DNA of 64,000 bases from Crocinitomicaceae bacterium (GCA_017983465.1 JAGOBK010000009.1:19713-83712), one strand, 5' to 3'; positions 18,013 through 26,987 are shown, counted from the first letter of the stretch. Translations and numbers: made by a program. Notes: generated by a model not told the origin, from the sequence alone.

Positions 18013-18987
18013 ATGAAAAAGCTGATTTTTCTGTTGTTTTTGCCCTTTTTGGGACTTTCACAAAAAAACATTTTTCTGAGATTGAAGCCGGTGTTTGATA
18101 CACAGTCCTTTCAAAATCAAACGGTTTATACAGGCAACAATGGACAAGAAATTACGCTGGATTATTTCAAGTATTACTTAGCTGACATCACGATTATTCA
18201 CGATGGAGGACAAGTATTAACCTTGGGAGAAACCGTTTATTTGATTGACGACGCGAATTATACGGTCTATTTAGGCGCACATCCGGTGACAACTGTTGAA
18301 CAGGTAAATTTCTTAATTGGTGTACCGAAACGTTTCAATACACAGGCAGGGGCATTGGCACAAGACATTTCTAGTTACAACGCTTCGAATGCACTGAGTT
18401 TTCAATCTCCTTCCATGTATTGGGGATGGTCTTCGGGCTACATGCACATGATAACAGGTGGTAAAGCCGACGGAAACAATGACAACGTTCCAGAATCCTA
18501 TTTTGAATTACATAGTCTTGGAAACAATAACCAGCAAATGGTGACGAATAACAATGTGATTCAAGCCAATACCAGTGCGAATCAAGTAGAATTAAATTTT
18601 GACTGTCACATCGATCGTTGGTTGAATGAAATTAACCTCGCTACGCTTGGTATTTTGCATGACGAAACAGGATTGAATATTACAGCGATGCAAAACGTGA
18701 ATACGCAAGTTGTTTTTGATCAACCTGCCAATGCTGATATTTCAATTGTTAGTGAATCTGCTATTCAGTTTTCTTCACAGCAAGGAGCGATACAATGCAC
18801 GTGGACAGGTAAACTTTCTGAAACGGAAATCGTGCTTTTTGATTCCTTTGGACGTGAAATGCGCAAGCAAAGTTTGGGAAATACTGCAGGACAATTTACA
18901 TGGATTGGTCTAACACCAGGGATGTACTTTGTTCAATACGCTGATGAAAAAGGCCAAGCGCAAAGTCGACAAGTACTGGTATTCTAA
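18013..18987 (+). CDS. MbnP-like copper-associated protein with T9SS sorting domain
   Basis: A 324-residue secreted protein (signal peptide to about residue 17). Residues 20-230 match the MbnP family pattern, including SPSMYWGWSSGYMHM with Trp137 and Trp139; in the studied methanotroph MbnP, tryptophans are converted to kynurenine by the partner MbnH to bind copper. Residues from about 245 on (ETEIVLFDSFGREMRK, LTPGMYFVQY) form a type A T9SS tail. The stop overlaps the next gene's ATG, which encodes the di-haem partner. Copper binding is inference. Confidence 0.72.
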   Translation: MKKLIFLLFLPFLGLSQKNIFLRLKPVFDTQSFQNQTVYTGNNGQEITLDYFKYYLADITIIHDGGQVLTLGETVYLIDDANYTVYLGAHPVTTVEQVNFLIGVPKRFNTQAGALAQDISSYNASNALSFQSPSMYWGWSSGYMHMITGGKADGNNDNVPESYFELHSLGNNNQQMVTNNNVIQANTSANQVELNFDCHIDRWLNEINLATLGILHDETGLNITAMQNVNTQVVFDQPANADISIVSESAIQFSSQQGAIQCTWTGKLSETEIVLFDSFGREMRKQSLGNTAGQFTWIGLTPGMYFVQYADEKGQAQSRQVLVF

Positions 18988-19973
18988 TGAAAATCATCCG
19001 TTTTTCCGGTCCATTTTTACTGTTGCTCCTATTGGGACTTTCCCTCACGAAGTGTAAGAGTCCATTAGATTTAAATGCTGGAATTGTTGTTCCAACACCC
19101 ATTGATAATCCACAATCGGATGCGAAGATCGAACTCGGAAGAAAATTGTTTTTTGACACGCGTCTTTCCGTCGATGGAACCGTTTCCTGTGCCACATGTC
19201 ACAAACCAGGTAGAGCATTTACAGACAACTTAACAGTCAGTGAAGGAATTAAAGGACAACATACCGAACGTAATTCACCGAGTATACTGAATGCAGCATT
19301 TCTGAAAACAGCGATGTTTGATGCGCACTTGGAAACATTGGAATTGCAAGTCATCGTTCCCATTCAAGAGAAAACGGAAATGGGTCACAACATGAAGGAC
19401 TTGATGAAAGTATTGAGAGCCGATCCGGAATACCAAAAAGCCGCACAGGAGATTTACCACAGAGACTTTGATGCATGGGTATTGACTCGTAGTATTTCAG
19501 CTTACGAACGTAGCTTGATTTCCATGAATTCACGTTTCGACCAATACCAAAAAGGAAACCAACATGCCATCAATGCAACGGAAAAAGCTGGATGGAAACT
19601 GTTTTCTGAAACCTTGTATTGCACGAAATGTCATCCCGCTCCGAATTTCACGACCTATGTTGCAGAGAACAACGGACTCTATTCAAGCTACGAAGGAAAA
19701 AGCGACCAAGGACGATTCCGCATTCACCATGATTCTTTAGATATCGGAAAATTCAAAGTTCCTTCCTTGCGAAATTTACCCTTGACTTTCCCCTACATGC
19801 ACGATGGCAGTTTAGCTACGATGGATGAGGTACTCGATCATTACATGAAAGGCGGAAAAGGACATCCCTTACAAAACAAAGCGATTGTTCCGTTTACATT
19901 GAGTCCACAGGAAAGAAAGCAGTTGAAAGCCTTTTTCAATAGCTTGGTCGATGTGAGTTATTTAAACCGATAA
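18987..19973 (+). CDS. Di-haem cytochrome c peroxidase family protein (MbnH/MauG-like)
   Basis: A 328-residue protein with an N-terminal hydrophobic export segment. Two haem-attachment sites are present: CATCH at residues 68-72 and CTKCH at 212-216, in the spacing of bacterial di-haem peroxidases and MauG/MbnH proteins. Partnership with the immediately preceding MbnP-like gene (1-base overlap) favours an MbnH-like role in oxidising its tryptophans rather than peroxide detoxification alone. The end of this gene overlaps no other, but the mnmE promoter box follows within 20 bases. Confidence 0.85.
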   Translation: MKIIRFSGPFLLLLLLGLSLTKCKSPLDLNAGIVVPTPIDNPQSDAKIELGRKLFFDTRLSVDGTVSCATCHKPGRAFTDNLTVSEGIKGQHTERNSPSILNAAFLKTAMFDAHLETLELQVIVPIQEKTEMGHNMKDLMKVLRADPEYQKAAQEIYHRDFDAWVLTRSISAYERSLISMNSRFDQYQKGNQHAINATEKAGWKLFSETLYCTKCHPAPNFTTYVAENNGLYSSYEGKSDQGRFRIHHDSLDIGKFKVPSLRNLPLTFPYMHDGSLATMDEVLDHYMKGGKGHPLQNKAIVPFTLSPQERKQLKAFFNSLVDVSYLNR

Positions 19974-19988
19974 GTCGAGAATCCTCCG

Positions 19989-19996
19989 TATTTTTG
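19989..19996 (+). promoter_or_regulatory. mnmE -7 element, 4 bases before ATG
   Basis: TATTTTTG, then TGCC, then the ATG at 20001. Exact match to TAnnTTTG with the same 4-base spacing as four other genes in this window. Confidence 0.6.
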
Positions 19997-20000
19997 TGCC

Positions 20001-21362
20001 ATGAAACTTGCTGCTCAGGATCCAATTTGTGCACTTGCCACCGCGAATGGCATTGGTGCGATTGCACTCATTCGAACATCTGGACCACACTCAAAATCAC
20101 TGGTCTCGAAGCTATTCTCCAAAGACCTAAGCATCCAAAAAACACATACCGTTCATTTGGGTTGGCTTTCGAATCTGGAAGGAGTCCGTATTGATGAAGT
20201 TTTAGTCACATTATTCGATGACGGAAAAAGTTTCACGGGTGAAGAAAGCGTAGAAATCGCTTGTCACGGTTCGATTTACATCCAACAGCAAATTTTGCAA
20301 GCACTTGGAAGCGTAGGCTTTCGCATGGCGGAACCGGGTGAATTCACCCAACGTGCATTCTTAAACGGACGCATGGACTTGTCCCAAGCAGAGGCAGTAG
20401 CTGATTTAATTGCCTCACAATCGAAAAACGCGCATGAAATTGCCTTGAAACAATTGCGTGGAACCTTTTCGAGCGAACTACAAGAATTACGCGAGAAGCT
20501 GATTCACTTTGCTTCTTTGATTGAATTGGAGCTCGATTTCGCGGAAGAAGATGTAGAATTTGCCGATCGTAGCGCTCTAAATAACATGGTCGCAGAGGTT
20601 TTGCACATGGTCCGACGTTTAGCTTCTTCCTTTCAACTTGGAAATGCGATTAAAAACGGAGTTCCAGTAGCCATTGTCGGCGCGCCAAATACCGGAAAGA
20701 GTACCTTGTTGAATCAATTACTCGGCGAAGAGCGTGCGATTGTCTCCAACATTGCTGGAACGACACGCGATGTCATTGAAGAAACCTTGAACATCGACGG
20801 AATCTTATTTCGTTTAATCGACACCGCCGGAATCCGTGAAACCACAGAGACCATCGAAGCCATGGGAATTGAACGTTCCCAGCAGAAAATCCAACAAGCG
20901 AAAATTGTTTTGTGCTTAGCTGATGCTTCCGATTCCGAAAACCTAGACGAAACCGAAGCGTGGGTAAAAGATTTGCGTGAAAAACACCCCGAAAAGCATG
21001 TTTTACTGTTGACGAACAAAGTCGATTTAGACGCATCACGATTGACAGAGAGCTTACAAATCAGCGCTTTAACCGGAACTGGAATCAACGAATTAAAAGA
21101 ACAGTTAGTGAGTTGTGTTTTGGGTGATTTCAACATCCAAGAAGAGACGATTGTATCCAACGCACGTCATTTCGAGTCACTACAGAACACTGACGAAGCT
21201 TTAAGCAAAGCCCAAGAAGGATTGCACATCGGCACAACCGGAGATTTCATCGCGATGGACATCCGCACGGCGATGCGTCACCTCGGAAACATCACGGGTC
21301 ACATCGACGTGGATACAGATATCCTTGGATCCATCTTTAGTAAATTTTGTATCGGTAAATAG
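20001..21362 (+). CDS. mnmE: tRNA uridine-5-carboxymethylaminomethyl modification GTPase MnmE
   Basis: A 453-residue protein with the N-terminal folate-binding domain (DPICALATANGIGAIALIR start), helical domain, and an inserted G domain: G1 GAPNTGKS near residue 226, G2 GTTRDV, G3 DTAGIRE, G4 TNKVD. The C-terminal FCIGK holds the catalytic cysteine. With MnmG it modifies the wobble uridine of several tRNAs. The ATG at 20001 follows a promoter box by 4 bases, so a leaderless message is predicted. Confidence 0.97.
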   Translation: MKLAAQDPICALATANGIGAIALIRTSGPHSKSLVSKLFSKDLSIQKTHTVHLGWLSNLEGVRIDEVLVTLFDDGKSFTGEESVEIACHGSIYIQQQILQALGSVGFRMAEPGEFTQRAFLNGRMDLSQAEAVADLIASQSKNAHEIALKQLRGTFSSELQELREKLIHFASLIELELDFAEEDVEFADRSALNNMVAEVLHMVRRLASSFQLGNAIKNGVPVAIVGAPNTGKSTLLNQLLGEERAIVSNIAGTTRDVIEETLNIDGILFRLIDTAGIRETTETIEAMGIERSQQKIQQAKIVLCLADASDSENLDETEAWVKDLREKHPEKHVLLLTNKVDLDASRLTESLQISALTGTGINELKEQLVSCVLGDFNIQEETIVSNARHFESLQNTDEALSKAQEGLHIGTTGDFIAMDIRTAMRHLGNITGHIDVDTDILGSIFSKFCIGK

Positions 21363-21385
21363 CACCTACACAAAAAACCAAATCT

Positions 21386-21583
21386 TTAGTACTGCATTTT
21401 TTTCATCCAAAGGATCATCACGTAAACCAGTGATACGGCGAACAATCCAAGAATGAAACCTTTGTAGGATAGAAAAAATTCGGAAAAAGTAGATCCGATG
21501 TACAAATAAGCTGCAGCAATACATACTTTCAGTGGAATGAACTCTGCATTCGTCCAAGTCATTTTTTTGTTAAGGAAACTCAT
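21386..21583 (-). CDS. Small membrane protein, function unknown
   Basis: A 65-residue protein with two predicted membrane helices: about residues 18-38 and 43-60, ending in a basic WMKKMQY tail. It fills most of the gap between mnmE and the lipoprotein gene, on the opposite strand. Small proteins of this layout are common in Flavobacteriales. The amino-acid pattern (charged N-terminus, two clean helices) argues for a real gene, but there is no functional clue. Confidence 0.55.
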   Translation of the reverse strand: MSFLNKKMTWTNAEFIPLKVCIAAAYLYIGSTFSEFFLSYKGFILGLFAVSLVYVMILWMKKMQY

Positions 21584-21677
21584 AAGATGGAATTTTAATG
21601 GTTAGACTAAAGATAGACTAATTCCATTTTCCTAAAAATGACTTTTCTCAGGTTTTAGTTAAGTAACAGATATTCAG

Positions 21678-21685
21678 TATATTTG
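21678..21685 (+). promoter_or_regulatory. -7 element for the lipoprotein gene at 21713
   Basis: TATATTTG matches TAnnTTTG exactly, giving a leader of about 23 bases before the ATG. Confidence 0.5.
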
Positions 21686-21712
21686 ATTGTCTAACCTTTT
21701 AATTTGTAAATC

Positions 21713-22150
21713 ATGACAAAACGAACATTGAGTTTTTTCGCCTTATTACTATTGGTTTTTTCAACCTTCAGTTGCAACAAGGATAAAAAATTAGAAATTA
21801 CCTATCCCACTGCTGGAATGTACGGAACAAATTTACTGGCATTCACAGGTGATTCGGTATTAACGAGTCCAGAAACCTATTCTTTCCATGCGGATCTAGG
21901 AACCAAAGCGACCTTGAAAGTTGTTATTACAAAAATTGAGACGCCAGGAACAACACCCAATGCAGTTTGGTTTTTTGATAGTGAAGATGGTTGGAATGTC
22001 GGTGAATTCAATGGAACAAGCCAACAATTCGAAGCCACCAAAACCGGCGCGATCGATTTAAACATGGTTTTTATGAATACGGGAACATGCCGCATCGATT
22101 TCTATGAAAATTCTTCTTTAGTTACGAAATCGAAATTGATAAGTTGGTAG
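21713..22150 (+). CDS. Lipoprotein, function unknown
   Basis: A 145-residue protein with a lipoprotein signal (lipobox FSTFSC, acylated Cys21, followed by NKDKK). The mature part is beta-rich, with no motif I recognise. It stands alone; the downstream inverted repeat at 22151-22169 might end its transcript. Confidence 0.7.
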   Translation: MTKRTLSFFALLLLVFSTFSCNKDKKLEITYPTAGMYGTNLLAFTGDSVLTSPETYSFHADLGTKATLKVVITKIETPGTTPNAVWFFDSEDGWNVGEFNGTSQQFEATKTGAIDLNMVFMNTGTCRIDFYENSSLVTKSKLISW

Positions 22151-22169
22151 GAATTTGAAAACCAAATTC
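22151..22169 (+). repeat. Inverted repeat after the lipoprotein gene
   Basis: Perfect 7-base arms GAATTTG and CAAATTC around a 5-base loop, directly after the stop of the lipoprotein gene. It lacks a T-run, so it is only a weak terminator candidate between two convergent genes. Confidence 0.35.
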
Positions 22170-22212
22170 AATAAATAGAAAGAAATGAATTTCTCGACAT
22201 TGTTTCGAACTA

Positions 22213-23241
22213 TTAATTATTCAAATAATCTTTAGCAATTTCAGTAATTTGTTTGCTCATTGCAACGATATTGTCAATGTCATCTGCAGGAATTTTAGTG
22301 CCGCTGCCTCCAATTTCGAGAAAGTGTTTTTCTTTAGATGATGTGATCTTAGCAATAATTTTTCGTTGATTGTCATCAACTAAAATATTGAAACTGTTTT
22401 TTTGATCTCTGTAGGAAATTCTGGTTGAATCAATCTTTTTAACTGAATTAAGAATAATAGTTTTGATGGAATGATAAATTTTTAATTCCATTCCAGTGGT
22501 TATCACAAAGTTCCCACTTTTTGATTCTTCCTCAATTAATTTTGGTAAAACTTGTTGTATTGAATTGGAATTAATTAATCCTCTCAACTTATCTTTTATT
22601 GTATCATTCATCCTTTTTCCCGGCATTCTGGCAAAAATGGCTTTAATTAAATCATCCGAAGGATTTAACAATTCTTCACTTAGCGCTCCATTAAATCCTT
22701 CTAGGAAAAAGGTATCTTGTGCTTCATCTAAAATTTTGGTTATAAAATTATCGGGAGTACTTTTATGAAACTGCGCGAAAAGTCCAATTTTGTTATTATC
22801 TATTTCAGTGAAATCAATAACCATAAATGGATTAGAATGTAGTTTATTCTTTTCTAAATATTCTGCATAAAAACGCCATTCCATTCCATTGGTAAGTATC
22901 CCAATTTTTGAACCCTCTGTATGACTAAAGTAACCATTCAGTTGATCCCCTTCTTTATCGGTTAATTTTTTCCCGTATTTTTTGCACTCAATAATTATTT
23001 CAGGTTTTTTACCCCTAACAATTAGACCAATGTCAGCTTTATCATTCTTTTGACCCCATCCTGCATTAATTTCTGTTAACATATCTTTTGGGTCTCTACT
23101 ATAACCAATTATTTCTAGTAATGGTTCAATTAGATACATTCTAGTTTTAGCTTCATCAGTACATTTCAAATCCATACCTAAGAAATCAAACTTCGCAAAG
23201 CTTTTTTTTACTGCACTTAAAATTCTTTTATCTACGTTCAT
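22213..23241 (-). CDS. Solitary HsdR N-terminal-type nuclease domain protein
   Basis: A 342-residue protein. Residues 30-150 match the N-terminal nuclease domain of type I restriction HsdR subunits: TRMYLIEPLLEIIGY, KADIGLIV with Asp70, and IIIECKKYG with Glu85 and Lys87, forming the PD-(D/E)xK site. No helicase part, and no hsdM or hsdS nearby. The C-terminal 150 residues are lysine-rich with no recognised domain. The gene is visibly more AT-rich than its neighbours, suggesting transfer. It is divergent from an XRE regulator. A defence or DNA-repair role is inference. Confidence 0.72.
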   Translation of the reverse strand: MNVDKRILSAVKKSFAKFDFLGMDLKCTDEAKTRMYLIEPLLEIIGYSRDPKDMLTEINAGWGQKNDKADIGLIVRGKKPEIIIECKKYGKKLTDKEGDQLNGYFSHTEGSKIGILTNGMEWRFYAEYLEKNKLHSNPFMVIDFTEIDNNKIGLFAQFHKSTPDNFITKILDEAQDTFFLEGFNGALSEELLNPSDDLIKAIFARMPGKRMNDTIKDKLRGLINSNSIQQVLPKLIEEESKSGNFVITTGMELKIYHSIKTIILNSVKKIDSTRISYRDQKNSFNILVDDNQRKIIAKITSSKEKHFLEIGGSGTKIPADDIDNIVAMSKQITEIAKDYLNN

Positions 23242-23306
23242 GATTTACGAAATTTATTATTTGATGATTTTTCTTTCTGATTCTAACAAATCTACAATAA
23301 AAGTAA

Positions 23307-23340
23307 AATAAAACAACCGAAAGTGTGTAATAAAACAACC
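23307..23340. repeat. Two 12-base direct repeats between divergent nuclease and XRE genes
   Basis: AATAAAACAACC occurs at 23307-23318 and again at 23329-23340, 22 bases apart (two helical turns). The pair lies between the nuclease start (23241) and the XRE gene (23385) and could be an operator. Function is inferred from position. Confidence 0.45.
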
Positions 23341-23384
23341 TATTTTATGGGTGTGTGTTTCACAGCATTGCGGAATTTTGCTTC

Positions 23385-23675
23385 ATGGAAGAATTCAATA
23401 TTGGTGCACAAATTAAAGCTGTTTTGGAGTCCAAAGGGATGTCTGTGACAGAGTTTGCGAAGCGCATCAATAAATCCAGAGAGAATTGTTATTCCATTTT
23501 TGCAAGAAAGACCATCGATACGGGATTGTTGCAAACGATTAGTACCGTTCTAGCGCATGATTTCTTCATGCAATTCAGTTCTTCTTACCATCAGATGTCC
23601 GAGGAAACGCAAAAACTGCGCGACGAAAATACCATCCTCAAAGAATACTATTCCCTACTGAAAGGGAAGGAATAA
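23385..23675 (+). CDS. XRE-type helix-turn-helix protein with C-terminal coiled coil
   Basis: A 96-residue protein from the ATG at 23385 (the frame is open to 23355, but that start lies before a promoter-like box). Residues 5-60 form an XRE HTH (GAQIKAVLESKGMSVTEFAKRINKSRENCYSIF), and residues 70-96 a short coiled coil (EETQKLRDENTILKEYYSLL). It is a plausible DNA-binding regulator, divergent from the solitary nuclease gene with a repeated 12-mer between. GAATTTTG, one base off TAnnTTTG, ends 4 bases before the start. Confidence 0.75.
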   Translation: MEEFNIGAQIKAVLESKGMSVTEFAKRINKSRENCYSIFARKTIDTGLLQTISTVLAHDFFMQFSSSYHQMSEETQKLRDENTILKEYYSLLKGKE

Positions 23676-23679
23676 CCCA

Positions 23680-24552
23680 CTAAAAATTAAAGCTCAAACT
23701 TAACTTCGCTCCAGCTTGTGAGTAGTTGAAATTTGGCAAACCTGCACCAAGAGAAACCGGCGTAATGGCTTGACGTAGCACCATGTTCTTAAAGAAACAA
23801 AATTCGAGGTTCCAAGAATGCTTACTGTTGCCAATGAAGGAAAAACCATGTCCGAATTCGAGTCCGATGGAACTCATGGTGACATCGAATTCCTTTTGAA
23901 TGTTGTTCGTATTTGGAGGCATAGTGAGATCCTGAATATCGACCCAATCTTTGGAATTGCGCACGCCGTAATTCAAACGAATCGGAATGTATTTAGCAAC
24001 ATTGGATTTCATGCCATCATACTGAAATTGGTAGTTCCCACCAATGGAATAGAATTGATCTAAGCCAGATAGTAACTTCACATCTGCTCGGAGTCCTACG
24101 AAATGCTGACGGCTCAGGTATTTTCCAGCTCCGATAGTCATGCATAACGGCAAGTCGAAAAAGTATCCATTCCCTGATGACCAAATGTAATAATCGTCGG
24201 GAACGAATCCATTATCTGTTCCTGCAGCAAATTGTGTGAGTCCAAGAGTGAAGGAAAACTCATCGCTTTTGCGTGGACGCACTAAGGTATCGCGGATACG
24301 TTTGCTATACGTTACATTCTCTTCGAAATAATCGTACATTTCTCGGGAAAGTGAATAGTTTCGGTTGTAATTGTCGCGAAAAGTCAAATCTCCATCCTTT
24401 TGATTGAATTCGATGATTTCACCATAGAGTACTTTTCCTGTTTTCAAATGAACAATGTCATATACGACCACTTGTTTTGGTTTCGTTTGTGCAAATACGT
24501 TTGTTTGCTGTAAACAAATGAAGAAGGTCAAAAGGAGGATGTTTCGTAACAT
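23680..24552 (-). CDS. Outer-membrane beta-barrel-like protein, function unknown
   Basis: A 290-residue protein with a signal peptide (cleavage near VFAQT). The first 70 residues form a small domain (VVYDIVHLKTGKVLYGEIIEFNQKDGD) seen in many Bacteroidota exported proteins; the remainder has alternating strands ending in LSLSFNF with a C-terminal Phe, typical of outer-membrane barrels. The gene converges with the XRE gene (4-base gap). No function can be assigned. Confidence 0.65.
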   Translation of the reverse strand: MLRNILLLTFFICLQQTNVFAQTKPKQVVVYDIVHLKTGKVLYGEIIEFNQKDGDLTFRDNYNRNYSLSREMYDYFEENVTYSKRIRDTLVRPRKSDEFSFTLGLTQFAAGTDNGFVPDDYYIWSSGNGYFFDLPLCMTIGAGKYLSRQHFVGLRADVKLLSGLDQFYSIGGNYQFQYDGMKSNVAKYIPIRLNYGVRNSKDWVDIQDLTMPPNTNNIQKEFDVTMSSIGLEFGHGFSFIGNSKHSWNLEFCFFKNMVLRQAITPVSLGAGLPNFNYSQAGAKLSLSFNF

Positions 24553-24617
24553 ATGGACTGATAATTTGCCTTAAAAATAAGTCAAATCTGTGAATTTTCA
24601 ATTGCTAGCGGAATCCA

Positions 24618-24625
24618 TATCTTTG
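24618..24625 (+). promoter_or_regulatory. -7 element, 4 bases before the GTG of the IMPACT gene
   Basis: TATCTTTG, then CAGC, then the GTG at 24630. Exact consensus with the recurring 4-base spacing, implying a leaderless mRNA and supporting the GTG as the true start. Confidence 0.6.
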
Positions 24626-24629
24626 CAGC

Positions 24630-25211
24630 GTGTCAAAATACTTAAGCATAGCGAAGATAAGTGAAGGATTCTACAAGGAAAAAGGATCCAAGTTTTTTGC
24701 ATTTGCAGTGCCCTGTAAAACGGAAGAGGAAGTCAAGGCGTTTATTCAAGCCAAACGAAAGGAACACCATCAGGCTGTTCATGTTTGCTCTGCTTTTCGC
24801 TTAGGAAGTGACAAGAAATTGTACCGTTCGAGTGACGATGGGGAGCCATCGAATTCCGCCGGACCTCCCATTTTGGGACAAATTCAATCCTTTGATTTGA
24901 GCAATGTGCTCATTGCTGTCGTGCGTTATTACGGCGGAACCAATTTAGGTGTCGGTGGACTGATCACAGCGTATCGCTCCGCAGCAAAAGATGCCTTGGA
25001 ACAAGCGGAAATCATCGAATGTGAAGAGGAAGTGGTGTGGAAACTTCAGTTTTCCTATGCAGATTTACCAAAAGTGATGAAGTCGCTTAAAGCATTTCCA
25101 TGCACCGTTTTAAGTCAAGAATTAGCCGAAAAAGGACACATTACGGTGAGTATTCCACTGTCTCAAGAACGACTGATGTCAGAACTGACAGAATTTAGAA
25201 TCAATCCTTAA
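24630..25211 (+). CDS. IMPACT/YigZ family protein
   Basis: A 193-residue UPF0029 protein with GTG start. The signature RSSDDGEPSNSAGPPILGQI (residues about 70-90) and the glycine-rich VVRYYGGTNLGVGGLITAYRSA are diagnostic. The C-terminal 60 residues form the usual second domain. Bacterial members are linked to translation or nucleic-acid binding, but no biochemical role is settled. The 3' end overlaps the convergent gene by 11 bases. Confidence 0.9.
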   Translation: MSKYLSIAKISEGFYKEKGSKFFAFAVPCKTEEEVKAFIQAKRKEHHQAVHVCSAFRLGSDKKLYRSSDDGEPSNSAGPPILGQIQSFDLSNVLIAVVRYYGGTNLGVGGLITAYRSAAKDALEQAEIIECEEEVVWKLQFSYADLPKVMKSLKAFPCTVLSQELAEKGHITVSIPLSQERLMSELTEFRINP

Positions 25212-26331
25212 ATTTTTCCTTTTTATACGGGAAGATGTTGGACATTTCCCCAGAGTAATAGAATTCGTAGGCAACGGATCCAAACGTATAATCCTGTTCA
25301 CGAATTTTGAAGTTTGAACCTCCAACCGCTGGATTCTTTTTCGGTATGGATTTATGGTAACCCAAATTGAAAAGCGAAGCCAAAATTTCTGGACGATTAT
25401 CAATAGGGAATCCTGCTTTTTCCCATTGCGTTTTGATCTGTTTGATGTAAATCGCCGCATACAAATAGGAATAATAGTGATCCTTGTATTGCACCAAGCG
25501 TTTCACCCGTACACTCATTGTATCGTTGTGTTGGTTGTTGTAATTGATGGTAGAATCATAGTCCAACAGATGTGCGTATTTGTCCCCCAAATAATACATC
25601 GATGTGGAATCTTTCAAATAGTGTTCGATTCGTTGCGCGGTATTTTCTTTGATACCGGTTACACCATAGGACATATTCGTCTCCAAGGCCAACGATTTCA
25701 AGGGTGCCACGAAATTTTTAAATCGTTCACGTCTTGAGTTGAAAAGTCGAACTTGTTCTCCTACCAGACAGGCAACAATCATACGCGATTCCACTCCAGC
25801 TGCTTTGGCTGCGGAATCAATATACCGTTTGTCTTTGGCTACTGCTTCTTTGAAGTATTTCCACTCCATGATGTTCATCCAATCGAAAGCGTTGAGTCCA
25901 CTTGCTTTGGCATCTAACTTACGATTGGAAATGATACGTTGCAAAGCTTTTTGGTAGGACTTTTTGTCCTTCAGTTTCAAATCGATGGCCGATAACATTT
26001 GCAAGGCCAATTTCTCATCCTTTGAACTCACCCAAGCATCCATAATGTCACTGGCATTCTTTGGATAGTATTCGTTCAATAAGTTGATGCGTCCTAAGAT
26101 TTCACTGCGGTATTGAACGATATTCGAACTATCTATTTTAAACGATTGGTTGTATTTGTCGTGTATTTGTTGATAGTAGCGGTTGTTGACATCCACTAGT
26201 CCGGCGTCATTAGTCAACTTGAATTTCATGGCTAAAAAGGTTCCCACCAAGAAAAATCCATAAAGAGCAAAACTGTATAGGGTAATTTGGTAAGGGATTT
26301 TAATCCATTTTTTCTGAAAAAAGTCGCGCAT
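25201..26331 (-). CDS. Membrane-anchored protein with possible lysozyme-like domain
   Basis: A 376-residue protein with one N-terminal membrane helix (about residues 15-36) and a large external part. Residues 170-250 (SRMIVACLVGEQVRLFNSRRER, then SYGVTGIKENTAQRIEHYL) resemble lytic transglycosylase folds, in which the Glu of GEQ would be catalytic and the GxxGI-TAQ segment structural. The rest is helical. I cannot confirm the family. If right, it would act on peptidoglycan in the periplasm. Confidence 0.55.
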   Translation of the reverse strand: MRDFFQKKWIKIPYQITLYSFALYGFFLVGTFLAMKFKLTNDAGLVDVNNRYYQQIHDKYNQSFKIDSSNIVQYRSEILGRINLLNEYYPKNASDIMDAWVSSKDEKLALQMLSAIDLKLKDKKSYQKALQRIISNRKLDAKASGLNAFDWMNIMEWKYFKEAVAKDKRYIDSAAKAAGVESRMIVACLVGEQVRLFNSRRERFKNFVAPLKSLALETNMSYGVTGIKENTAQRIEHYLKDSTSMYYLGDKYAHLLDYDSTINYNNQHNDTMSVRVKRLVQYKDHYYSYLYAAIYIKQIKTQWEKAGFPIDNRPEILASLFNLGYHKSIPKKNPAVGGSNFKIREQDYTFGSVAYEFYYSGEMSNIFPYKKEKFKD

Positions 26332-26439
26332 ATTCGATGATTAACAGGGCTTTATACTGATAAGTAAGAAACAAGTTACATTGAGCGATATTTCCAGTTA
26401 AAAAAGAAGTCGATTTTCTAGGAATGATTAATTTTAACT

Positions 26440-26964
26440 ATGGCTTTAGTGAAAGAATGTCGTGGATTTGTTCCACAATTTGGGGAGGACTGTTACCTCG
26501 CAGAAAACGCAACAGTTGTTGGCGATGTAATCATGGGAAATGAATGTTCCGTTTGGTTTAATGCGGTGGTTCGAGGAGATGTCAATTCCATCCGTATGGG
26601 AAATCGTGTCAATGTTCAAGATGGTGCCGTGATTCATTGTACCTATGAAAAGACCAAAGTAAATTTAGGTAATCACGTTTCCATTGGACACAATGCTTTG
26701 GTACATGGTTGTACGGTTGAAGACAGTGTACTGATCGGTATGGGTTCCATCGTGATGGATGATTGTTACATTGAAGCGAATAGCATCATTGCTGCTGGCG
26801 CAGTACTATTGGAAGGAACACGTGTCGAGTCCTGGAGTATTTACGCTGGAGTTCCGGCGAAAAAAGTCAAAACCTTGAGTCCAGAGTTATTTGCTGGCGA
26901 GGTGCAACGCATTTCCAATAATTACGTCATGTATTCCGGTTGGTTTAAAGAGAAAAAAGACTAA
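26440..26964 (+). CDS. Gamma-carbonic anhydrase family protein
   Basis: A 174-residue left-handed beta-helix protein. Hexapeptide-repeat pattern and the metal ligands are visible: GAVIHCT, and VSIGHNALVHGC with two His. The RGD in NAVVRGDVNSIRMG and the tail APAKKVKTL are typical of the YrdA/CaiE-like branch. Members bind zinc or iron; many bacterial ones are of uncertain activity. It is followed by a short lipoprotein gene. Confidence 0.88.
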   Translation: MALVKECRGFVPQFGEDCYLAENATVVGDVIMGNECSVWFNAVVRGDVNSIRMGNRVNVQDGAVIHCTYEKTKVNLGNHVSIGHNALVHGCTVEDSVLIGMGSIVMDDCYIEANSIIAAGAVLLEGTRVESWSIYAGVPAKKVKTLSPELFAGEVQRISNNYVMYSGWFKEKKD

Positions 26965-26987
26965 CTTAAACGTTCAAACGATTGATT

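Noticed and set aside
20714..21160. Minus-strand frame of 148 codons opposite mnmE
   Set aside because: Antisense of the conserved G domain; Ser/Lys-rich shadow.
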